In this document: positions 7,877 to 15,973 of the stretch, piece after piece
Position numbering within the stretch: the stretch's first letter is position 1
Layout: each line of letters opens with the position of its first letter
NCBI GenBank assembly: GCA_947577185.1
Contig: CANPUE010000003.1
Span: 124,001 to 188,000 of the forward strand
Direction of reading: 5' to 3'
Length of the DNA: 64,000 bases
Source: an uncultured Lachnospiraceae bacterium
Lineage (GTDB): Bacteria; Bacillota; Clostridia; Lachnospirales; Lachnospiraceae
Notes under the pieces: generated by a model
Told to the model about the DNA's origin: nothing
Seen by the model: only the letters and a program-made list of their open reading frames with translations
Databases searched by the model: none
Program-made: the position numbers and the translations under genes

Positions 7877-9322
7877 ATGAGCAGTTTTTCGATCAGGCCG
7901 GAGTCGGCCCGCGGGGTAGTTGAAGACGAAAGTGAACTGGTGCAGGAACTGGCGTCTATCGAATTGCGTATTTCATCTGCGAAAAGCGGTCTGAATGTAG
8001 GCGCCGCTACGGCGCGCTTTAAAAGCAGGCTCGGTACACTTGCCTCTGAGGTGAATGAAGAGCGCAGAGCGATGAAAGAGATGAAGAAGGGACTGGAAAG
8101 CGTCAATTCTTCTTACATACGGACGGAAAATAAGCTGCTGGGGAATGAAGACAGGGCTGACAGACCAACTGTCACAGGGCTTTTGGCGGCGGCCATTGGA
8201 TTGGTACTAAAGCCTCAGGGGGCGTTGTCGGCGCTGCTCATAAACAAAAAGCTGAATCAATTACTGAATCATTTCTGGCCGGTTCTGTTTCCTGAATGGG
8301 CAACAGGGGATAACCATTTGCTGACGGACTGGCTGCAGCATAAAATTGATCATTCGGATAATCCTTTGTGGGATCTGCTTCAAATTGAGGCGGCAGATAA
8401 AGATGAATTTGGATTGCTGGGGATTGATCTGATCGATCAGCTGCATGATTCCAACCTGTCAGACGATAATTTCTGGAAGAAACAGGCGGACAAAATCAAA
8501 GAATTTAATGATAAAAGCAAGTATGAGGGGGTCAAAGGATATTTTGATGAAGACGGAAATTATCATAATGTAAAAGGGCAGGAAGATACGGACGAAAAGA
8601 AGAAGTATGACGATGTCTCCAGTCTGGATAAAACGGCGACCATCGCCTCTATAGGGACGCAGGTTTCCGGTGCCGTCTGGGATAAGCAGATAGGGTCTGG
8701 TGATGAAGAGTTTGCTGAGTGGGGGGCGCATGGTTCTGCGGAGGCTGCACTTGGCAAGGCAGAGGCAAATGCCTCGGCCTATGCGGGTCTGTACTCCTAC
8801 AGTGAGGACGGGACGAAACATTTCACACCGGGTTTCGGCGCGGAGGTGGGCGTCGGCTTTACAGCCTTCTCTGCCTCTGCAAAGGGACAGCTTGGAGACG
8901 AATACTTTAACATACATGGAAATGCTTCCGTTGATGTAGGCAAAGCAGAGGCATCGGCGGCTGTGAATGTAGGATTGTTTGACGCGGACGGCAAATTCAA
9001 TCCCCAGGCAGGCGTGAATCTTTCGGCGGAAGCGATCGCGGGGGAGGCGTCAATTACGGGAGGCGGAACCTTTGCAGGGACTTCTGTCGAGGCGACAGGC
9101 AGTGTTAATTTCGGCGTGGGGGCGCATGCCAATATTGGCCTGCAGGATGGCCATCTTTCTTTAGACATTGGGGCTTCCCTCGGTCCGGGGGTTAGTGTAA
9201 AATTGGATATAGATATGAGTGGAACCATTGAGGCAGTTTCAGATTTTGTCGGTACGGCAGCGGATACCGCGAGCGAGGTATGGACTGGAGTGACCGGATG
9301 GGTTTCAGGATGGTTCAGGTAG
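7877..9322 (+). CDS. Putative T7SS substrate/effector: helical N-terminus and Gly/Ala-rich beta-repeat C-terminus
   Basis: Follows the T7SS machinery and precedes DUF4176 genes. N-terminal ~100 aa helical, hydrophobic middle (GLLAAAIGLVLKPQGALSALLINKK), Gly/Ala-rich repeats at the C-terminus. Confidence 0.65.
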   Translation: MSSFSIRPESARGVVEDESELVQELASIELRISSAKSGLNVGAATARFKSRLGTLASEVNEERRAMKEMKKGLESVNSSYIRTENKLLGNEDRADRPTVTGLLAAAIGLVLKPQGALSALLINKKLNQLLNHFWPVLFPEWATGDNHLLTDWLQHKIDHSDNPLWDLLQIEAADKDEFGLLGIDLIDQLHDSNLSDDNFWKKQADKIKEFNDKSKYEGVKGYFDEDGNYHNVKGQEDTDEKKKYDDVSSLDKTATIASIGTQVSGAVWDKQIGSGDEEFAEWGAHGSAEAALGKAEANASAYAGLYSYSEDGTKHFTPGFGAEVGVGFTAFSASAKGQLGDEYFNIHGNASVDVGKAEASAAVNVGLFDADGKFNPQAGVNLSAEAIAGEASITGGGTFAGTSVEATGSVNFGVGAHANIGLQDGHLSLDIGASLGPGVSVKLDIDMSGTIEAVSDFVGTAADTASEVWTGVTGWVSGWFR

Positions 9323-9370
9323 CAGAGCAGCAGGCTGAGTAAGGAATGTCAGCAGAATGGAGGAAAAATT

Positions 9371-9682
9371 ATGTATGTTGGTTTATTGCCGATTGGTTCG
9401 GTTGTGAAGCTGAAAGAGGCGCAGGGAAGTCTGATGATCGTCGGTTATTTTCCGGTCGGACAAAGCAGACCGGATTATGTGTGGGACTATTCCGGGGTTG
9501 CGTTTCCGGGCGGATGCCTTGATACGACGCAGACTTTTCAGTTTGATAAGGAGCAGATCGAAGAGATACTGTATATAGGATATGAAGATGAGGAGCAGCA
9601 TCGTTTTATCATGCAGCTTAACAGGAATGAACATGCGATCAAGAATCAGTTTCAGAATGCGCGGGGAAAGGGGGAGGCCTGA
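9371..9682 (+). CDS. DUF4176-like T7SS-associated protein 1
   Basis: LLPIGSVVKLKEAQGSLMIVGY...WDYSGVAFPGG....FDKEQIEEILYIGYEDEEQ pattern. Confidence 0.78.
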   Translation: MYVGLLPIGSVVKLKEAQGSLMIVGYFPVGQSRPDYVWDYSGVAFPGGCLDTTQTFQFDKEQIEEILYIGYEDEEQHRFIMQLNRNEHAIKNQFQNARGKGEA

Positions 9683-9684
9683 TT

Positions 9685-9990
9685 ATGTTTGAGAGAGTAT
9701 TGCCGATCGGTACGATCGTTTTATTAAAGGGAGCGAGTAAGCGGCTTATGATCATTGGCCATTGCAAATATATGGGGAATAACACAGATAAGGTTTACGA
9801 TTATGCAGCCTGCACTTATCCGGAAGGTTTCATCAGTCCGGATACGACGGCGCTGTTTGATCATGAGCAGATCGACGTAATCTTTTCGCTGGGATTCCGC
9901 AATGAATTACAGCATGAATACCAGCAGAAGCTGGAAAAGGCGTTAGAAGATATGCGGTTGGAAAAAGAAAAGAAAGAAGAGGAACAATGA
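9685..9990 (+). CDS. DUF4176-like T7SS-associated protein 2
   Basis: Paralogue of the preceding gene: VLPIGTIVLLKGASKRLMIIGH...YDYAACTYPEGF...FDHEQIDVIFSLGFRNELQ. Confidence 0.78.
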   Translation: MFERVLPIGTIVLLKGASKRLMIIGHCKYMGNNTDKVYDYAACTYPEGFISPDTTALFDHEQIDVIFSLGFRNELQHEYQQKLEKALEDMRLEKEKKEEEQ

Positions 9991-11525
9991 ACAGGATAAG
10001 GAAAGTTTTTTGGGGAATTCTGGCAGGATGCCTTTTTTTGGGCATGACGGCCTATGCGGGCGGGCAGGCGGCCATACTGGAAACTTATACCGGAGAGTCT
10101 GACGTTTCGATTTATGTGAAAAACGCCGGAGCAGTTTCGGAAGACGCAAACATCCAGATCGCAACGACTGAGGCGGCGAAAGTAAAGGTGCAGTCCATTT
10201 CAGAACTGGATGTACCGATGCAGACACTGGTGCTGGTTGACAATTCTCTCTCGATTCCTTCCGCAGACCGGGACAGGATTGCGCAGCTTTTACAAAACCT
10301 GATTTCAGACAGGCTGAATCAGGAGGAGATCAGCATTGCTGTTTTTAGCGAGAAGGCAGAAGTTCTGACGGAACCTGTGAGCGATTATGGCATATTAAAG
10401 AAGGCGATAGACAGTATTACCTGGCAGGATCAGGAGACATATCTGACGGATGTACTGTATGATCTGCTTTCCGAAAAGTATAGGCAGGGGACGGAAGATG
10501 TGTATCGACGGATCCTGATTATTTCAGACGGCGTGGATAATAAATCGCTGGGCTATACGAAGGACGAGCTGTATGCGTTGTTAAAAGAAATCCGTATTCC
10601 CATCTATACGATCGGCTGTGAAAATAAAAAGAATAACGAGGAACTGGAAAATATGTTCTCGATAAGCCGTATGACCGGTGTGGATTATTTTCTGTTGGAA
10701 GAAGTCGAAGATGTGATGGATATCACGGATTCGCTCAATCAGGACCGCGGGATCACCAGACTGACGGTCACGCCGAAACAGGAGCTGATGGATGGCGCTG
10801 TAAAGACGTTAAAGATCACGTTAGCAGATGGCACGGCACTCACAGCTGAAATCAGGATGCCGCAGCAGGTTTCCGTACCGGAACCGCAACCAGACCCGGA
10901 GCCTGTGACGGAGCCGAAACCAGAGCCTGAACCGGAACCGATGACGGAACCGGAGCCTGCTGCCACAGAAAAAGAGCCTGCGTATCTTCCGTTCCTGATC
11001 ATCGGATTTATTGTGGCAGTAATCATTGCGATTACGATCGTGATGTTTCTGCTCATCAGAAAGAATAAAAAGAAAGAGCCGGAGTTTGAGTCCATCGATG
11101 ATTCACTTTTGAAAGAATTGCAGAGCAGTTTCGGGAACGCAGACGAAAAAACGGAAATCATGGGCGCTTTCCAGGACAGAAGCAGCGATGACGGCAAAAC
11201 TGTCATGATATGGAACCAGAATGTGACCTGTCAGCTGGTTCTGACGGATATTCATTCACCGGCAAAGTCATTTCAAGTGCCGTTAAATCAGTCTGTCATC
11301 ATCGGAAGAAAGAGCGGAATGTGTGATATAGCGCTTGAATATGAGAAATCTGTTTCCGGGAAACATTGTGAGATCAGTGTGAGGGAGGGGAAATTCTACA
11401 TCAAAGATTTGCAGTCTTCTAATGGAACCTATGTAAACGGCAGTAAAATCCTGGCGGAGACAGAGATTTTTTCCGGAAATACGGTAAAACTGGGACGTCT
11501 GGAAATGCGTTTCGAGGTCAGATGA
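9987..11525 (+). CDS. Signal peptide-VWA-(PEP linker)-TM-FHA domain protein
   Basis: MIDAS-like DNSLS and IISDGVDN; PEP-rich linker; TM (LPFLIIGFIVAVIIAITIVMFLLI); FHA core VIIGRKSGMCDI...VSGKHCEI...LQSSNGTYVNG. Confidence 0.9.
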   Translation: MNRIRKVFWGILAGCLFLGMTAYAGGQAAILETYTGESDVSIYVKNAGAVSEDANIQIATTEAAKVKVQSISELDVPMQTLVLVDNSLSIPSADRDRIAQLLQNLISDRLNQEEISIAVFSEKAEVLTEPVSDYGILKKAIDSITWQDQETYLTDVLYDLLSEKYRQGTEDVYRRILIISDGVDNKSLGYTKDELYALLKEIRIPIYTIGCENKKNNEELENMFSISRMTGVDYFLLEEVEDVMDITDSLNQDRGITRLTVTPKQELMDGAVKTLKITLADGTALTAEIRMPQQVSVPEPQPDPEPVTEPKPEPEPEPMTEPEPAATEKEPAYLPFLIIGFIVAVIIAITIVMFLLIRKNKKKEPEFESIDDSLLKELQSSFGNADEKTEIMGAFQDRSSDDGKTVMIWNQNVTCQLVLTDIHSPAKSFQVPLNQSVIIGRKSGMCDIALEYEKSVSGKHCEISVREGKFYIKDLQSSNGTYVNGSKILAETEIFSGNTVKLGRLEMRFEVR

Positions 11526-11567
11526 GACAGTTGAAAAAATGATCTGGCCGGACGGAGAGGAGCAGGG

Positions 11568-12365
11568 ATGAGGATCTTATCGGCAGGAAAAAGTGATATC
11601 GGCAGGAAAAGGGAGAACAATCAGGACGCATTTGGAATGTATCAGCAGGAAGAGGCAGGGCTGTTCGTCGTCGCCGACGGCATGGGAGGCTACGACGATG
11701 GAGAGAAGGCAAGCCAGATGGTTGTGTCAGAATTAGCAAACTGGTGGAATGATTTTTCACCAGTTTTATTTGGAGCAGATTTCCGCAAAATGACAGCATC
11801 CATTGAGCAGACGGTTGCTCATGCAAATGAAATGATCTATCAGGAATATAACAGGAAGGGAATCTGTGGAACGACCGTTGTGGTGCTTTTTGTTTACAGA
11901 AATTTTTATGGTGTCATTTATGCCGGAGACAGCAGATGTTATCTGAGGCGTCAGGGGAATCCGTTTTTGCTCCGTGCAACAAACTTAAAACAGCTTACGG
12001 TCGACGAAGTATGGGAAAATCAGCCGGATCTCAACAGGAAAGAGCGTATGATGCAGAAACATCCCAACAGGGGAAAACTGGTAAACGCGGTCGGTATCAG
12101 AAAAGAAATTCAGTGCCGGGTGATGACTGATGTGATTCTTCCCGATACCGTATTTCTGTTATGTTCCGACGGTCTGTATAAATTCTGTCCGGAAAGCCTG
12201 ATCGGGAAATACATGAAAAAAAGCAGGAATCAAAAAGAGATAGAAAATACAGTCGATAAATTGATCGGTGAAGTATATGAAAATGGGGCGGGCGATAATG
12301 TCACGGTGGTGATGGTAAAATGCGCGGATGAGCGCTGTACGCACCGTGGTGAGCAGGGGGGATAA
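11568..12365 (+). CDS. PP2C-family Ser/Thr protein phosphatase
   Basis: Motifs DIGRKRENNQDAF, FVVADGMGGYDDGE, GDSRCYL, LLCSDGLYKF, GAGDNVTVVMV. Confidence 0.92.
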   Translation: MRILSAGKSDIGRKRENNQDAFGMYQQEEAGLFVVADGMGGYDDGEKASQMVVSELANWWNDFSPVLFGADFRKMTASIEQTVAHANEMIYQEYNRKGICGTTVVVLFVYRNFYGVIYAGDSRCYLRRQGNPFLLRATNLKQLTVDEVWENQPDLNRKERMMQKHPNRGKLVNAVGIRKEIQCRVMTDVILPDTVFLLCSDGLYKFCPESLIGKYMKKSRNQKEIENTVDKLIGEVYENGAGDNVTVVMVKCADERCTHRGEQGG

Positions 12366-12367
12366 AC

Positions 12368-13207
12368 ATGAAAGCAATATGGGAAGCCGCATGCAGCAGC
12401 AATAAAGGGCGGATTCGGGAAGTAAATGAAGATAATTTCTATTTTGACGGGATTCTGCGCAAAAAGGAGAGCGAAATTCTGGAAAGCACGTTCTCTTCAC
12501 GAGCGGAATTTCCTGGAAATCTGTTTGCAGTGTTCGATGGTCTGAGTGGAGAGGAAGGCGCAGAGACTGCTTCCTGTGCTGCCGCAGATAGTCTTTTAAA
12601 AGAGACCTGCCTGATTGAAAAAGAAGGGGTGTCAGACGGCCCGCCGGAGACTTTTCTGGAAAAGGCGGCTTTGCATATGAATCATGCAATATGTGAGGCA
12701 GCACGGTCCGGCTTTCAGAAAATGGGATCAACAGCAGTTATGATCTGCTTTTTTCAGGAAACGGCAACCGTTTGTAATGTGGGAGACAGCAGGGCTTATT
12801 ATCTGCATGAAAATGAGCTTGTACAGTTGTCAGAAGATCATACGGACGCTGGTTTCATGGCCGAGAGGAAGATTTTGGGACGAAAGCCGAGGCTCAGACA
12901 ATATTTAGGGATTGCACCGGAAGAAATGCTGATAGAACCGTATCTGAAAACGATCAGATGGTGTGAAGAAGACCAATATCTGCTATGCAGTGACGGATTG
13001 ACAGATATGCTGTCTGAAAACGAGATAGCAGATATACTGCGTGAAAAGAGACCGGCGGTGCAATGTGTCTCCAGACTGATGGAAGCAGCACTTTTACGGG
13101 GCGGAAAAGATAATATAACGGTGATTCTGATACGAAACAGACGAAAGCATAAGAACGACTGTCAGGACAGGCAGGTTAGTTCTGGGAAAGGAATGTATGT
13201 TAGATGA
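12368..13207 (+). CDS. PP2C-family protein phosphatase, second paralogue
   Basis: GRIREVNEDNFYF, FAVFDGLSGEEGAE, GDSRAYYL, LLCSDGLTDML, GGKDNITVILI. Confidence 0.9.
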   Translation: MKAIWEAACSSNKGRIREVNEDNFYFDGILRKKESEILESTFSSRAEFPGNLFAVFDGLSGEEGAETASCAAADSLLKETCLIEKEGVSDGPPETFLEKAALHMNHAICEAARSGFQKMGSTAVMICFFQETATVCNVGDSRAYYLHENELVQLSEDHTDAGFMAERKILGRKPRLRQYLGIAPEEMLIEPYLKTIRWCEEDQYLLCSDGLTDMLSENEIADILREKRPAVQCVSRLMEAALLRGGKDNITVILIRNRRKHKNDCQDRQVSSGKGMYVR

Positions 13208-15654
13208 GTGATAAGAATACATGGCCCGGCTGGCAGTGTGTCAGGCAGCTTGGAGCAGGCAGCTTTGGAAAAGTATATGAGATAAAGAGAGAAGAATTTG
13301 GAAAAACCTATACGGCGGCATTGAAAGTGATCACCATTCCATCAAATCCTGCGGAGGTGCAGAGTGCTTTCAGTGAGGGAATGGATGAGCAAAGCGTGAC
13401 ATCATACTTTCATGATATTGTGGAAAATATTGTGAATGAGTTCGCACTGATGTCAGATTTGAAAGGACATACCAATATCGTTTCCTATGAAGATCATATG
13501 GTTATTCAGCATGAGGGTGAGATCGGATGGGATATTCTGATCAGAATGGAATTATTAACACCATTGCCCAGATGGAGTGAATCTCATCTCATGAAAGAAG
13601 AAGATGTGCTCCGGATGGGGTGTGATATCTGTAATGCTCTGGAACTGTGTCAGAGAAAAAATATCATTCACCGTGATATCAAACCGGAGAATATTTTTGT
13701 AAATGAGTATGGGAATTATAAACTGGGAGATTTTGGCATTGCCAGAACAGTCGAGAAAACCATATCCAGTCTGTCTCAGAAAGGAACTTATACTTACATA
13801 GCGCCGGAAGTCTATCATGGACAGCCTTATGGAGTGAGAGCGGATATTTATTCTCTTGGTATCGTATTATATCGATACTTGAATGAAAACAGAACTCCTT
13901 TTCTGCCGATGGGGGCTATCCGCTACAGCGACAGAGAATCGGCTTTTGAAAAACGCATGAGCGGTGTACCGGTTCCGCCGCCGACAGGGGGAAGCCAGCG
14001 TACCAAAGAAGTTGTTTTGCAGGCGGTTTCTTATACGCCAGAAGAGCGTTTCCTGTCTGCCGCGGCGTTTCATAAAGCACTGCTGGAGTGTACATCCAAA
14101 ACGGAAGATGCAGAGGAGCGTACCCTTCTTCTTTTTGAGCCGGAGCAGAAAGAAATTGCAAAGCAGCCCCAGACTACGGTAAACAACCCTGTGAGTATGT
14201 CAGATGCAGGCGGATCCGGGCAGACTCAAACAAATAGAGAAAGCGGAAAGATGCGCCGGAAAGCGCCGGTTTTTGCCGGAATAGCGCTGGCCGGGACAGT
14301 CGCTTTGATCTATGCGCTGTTGACCGTTTTCAGGGAAAGCGGACGCGGTAATGTGCCGCAGCCGGCAAATGTTAGTGCCGGGACAGTGGCAGATCAGCGA
14401 AACGGCAATTCTGCGGAGGGCAAAGATGCGCATACAAAAGATGACAGCCAGGAAGCCGGCGAAGAGACGGGTTCTGGTGACCGGCAGGAAGGCGAAGAGC
14501 AGAATCAGGAACAGAACGAAACAGAAACTGCGCAGTCAATGATGTTCCAGAAAGTCATAGACTTTGAAAAGGACAAGTGGTGGGATGAAAAACATATTGT
14601 AGGGACTGTTTATGCACCGGAGGAAGACGAGCTGGAAATGATCAATCATGCAGTGGATTATACAAACTGGGATGATTATATGGAAGCCTATGACGCCTCT
14701 TTTGTGGCGGAAGAACCGGTTTCGGAAGTGGGACTGCTTTGTCAGACGGAAAGTTTCACCCTTTATGAGAGGAATGTGAATGATATCAGGAGGATGTTAG
14801 TTGAGACGCCGGATCATTCTTACCTTCTGGCGGAAGCGGAACCGATTTCGTCAACGGTAAGCGAGCAGCCTGTCATTGTGGAAGCAGACTATGACCAGGA
14901 TGGAGAAAACGAGCTTGCGATCAGGGTTTATCTGTTACATGGAACAGGGCTTTCCGTGGATTCCCTGTTTATGGCGGACAGGGCTTCCGACGGCCAGTGG
15001 TATCTGTTCCAGTTGTTAAATGGAGAATGTGCGGACACTTTGAATGCGAAGTGCCATAGAACGATGATTGGAGACAAGTATTATTTTAAGCTGGAAGACC
15101 GCACGATTGCCGTCCCGCAGCCGGATTTCGAGGAAATGCCGTTTTCCGGTTACCGTACGGGAGAACTGGTTCATATAGAATGTACCAAAGAACAAATCCT
15201 GCTAAAGGCGGATGTCGGGATGGAACTGAGAGACGCGCCGCTTTATAACTATAATATTGGAAATGGAATCTCAGCGTCAGTCAATTATCGCGGTGACGGA
15301 GAATGGGAATTGACCGATTTTGATTATTACAATGACCAGCTTGAAGATTATGTGGGAGGCTTTGTCGTCTGTTATCTGACAGGAGATGTGCAAAGGGCGG
15401 AGACGGAATACAACATTACCTTTGAGGTGCCGGAACAGACTGTGTCCGACTGTACGGTCACGAAAATAGCATATGACAGTGAATTATTTGGATACGAACA
15501 GCTTAATGTCAGGGTGGAATACATTGCGGATGGTGCGGAAAGTGCGAGGTCGATGCTGTTAGAGGTGCGGCAGAACGATCTGGATGCGCTGGGCATTACC
15601 AATTTGTTTGAAATTCATTCGTATGATCTGTGGACCATAGTCAGTATCCATTAG
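13204..15654 (+). CDS. Membrane Ser/Thr protein kinase (PknB-like) with large C-terminal extracytoplasmic region
   Basis: LGAGSFGKVYE, AALKVI, IIHRDIKPENIF, LGDFGIA, central TM (APVFAGIALAGTVALIYALLTVF). ATGA overlap with preceding PP2C. Confidence 0.92.
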   Translation: MSDKNTWPGWQCVRQLGAGSFGKVYEIKREEFGKTYTAALKVITIPSNPAEVQSAFSEGMDEQSVTSYFHDIVENIVNEFALMSDLKGHTNIVSYEDHMVIQHEGEIGWDILIRMELLTPLPRWSESHLMKEEDVLRMGCDICNALELCQRKNIIHRDIKPENIFVNEYGNYKLGDFGIARTVEKTISSLSQKGTYTYIAPEVYHGQPYGVRADIYSLGIVLYRYLNENRTPFLPMGAIRYSDRESAFEKRMSGVPVPPPTGGSQRTKEVVLQAVSYTPEERFLSAAAFHKALLECTSKTEDAEERTLLLFEPEQKEIAKQPQTTVNNPVSMSDAGGSGQTQTNRESGKMRRKAPVFAGIALAGTVALIYALLTVFRESGRGNVPQPANVSAGTVADQRNGNSAEGKDAHTKDDSQEAGEETGSGDRQEGEEQNQEQNETETAQSMMFQKVIDFEKDKWWDEKHIVGTVYAPEEDELEMINHAVDYTNWDDYMEAYDASFVAEEPVSEVGLLCQTESFTLYERNVNDIRRMLVETPDHSYLLAEAEPISSTVSEQPVIVEADYDQDGENELAIRVYLLHGTGLSVDSLFMADRASDGQWYLFQLLNGECADTLNAKCHRTMIGDKYYFKLEDRTIAVPQPDFEEMPFSGYRTGELVHIECTKEQILLKADVGMELRDAPLYNYNIGNGISASVNYRGDGEWELTDFDYYNDQLEDYVGGFVVCYLTGDVQRAETEYNITFEVPEQTVSDCTVTKIAYDSELFGYEQLNVRVEYIADGAESARSMLLEVRQNDLDALGITNLFEIHSYDLWTIVSIH

Positions 15655-15672
15655 TGTATGGATGCAGGATGA

Positions 15673-15855
15673 TTGATCAGACATTTTGAAAGCAAAGCAC
15701 AGGAGAAAAAACAAATGAATGAAGAGACGGCAAAACGCAACGGAAAGAAAGCGCTGGCTATTATCATGGCGGCGGCAGCAGTCCTTTTTGCGCTGGCGGC
15801 AGGAATCGGTATTTACAATAACCCCGCAAACCGTGTGAAAAGGCAGATGGATTAA
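15673..15855 (+). pseudogene. Probable 5' remnant of a TPR membrane-protein gene
   Basis: 60 aa ORF with one TM ending NPANRVKRQMD-stop; this matches the juxtamembrane start of the TPR proteins (KLKR-x-LDLGQKYL at 18471), with no TPR following. Confidence 0.45.
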
Positions 15856-15973
15856 ATCCCTGCAGGCGCTCCTTCTTTGACACGATACCACCATCCCAGA
15901 TCTGTATTGGGATGATAATCGCAGGCATAAATATAGATTAAAGGTCAAGAGCAGTTTACGAAATTAAATAAGG

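Noticed and set aside
7327-8106. 259 aa minus-strand ORF
   Set aside because: Antisense to the 6907 and 7877 genes; Phe/Arg/Leu-rich low-complexity translation with no domain.
10861-10980. PEP/TEP repeat in the VWA-FHA gene as a mobile or CRISPR-like repeat
   Set aside because: It is an in-frame Pro/Glu linker of a membrane-spanning protein; short imperfect units, no spacers.
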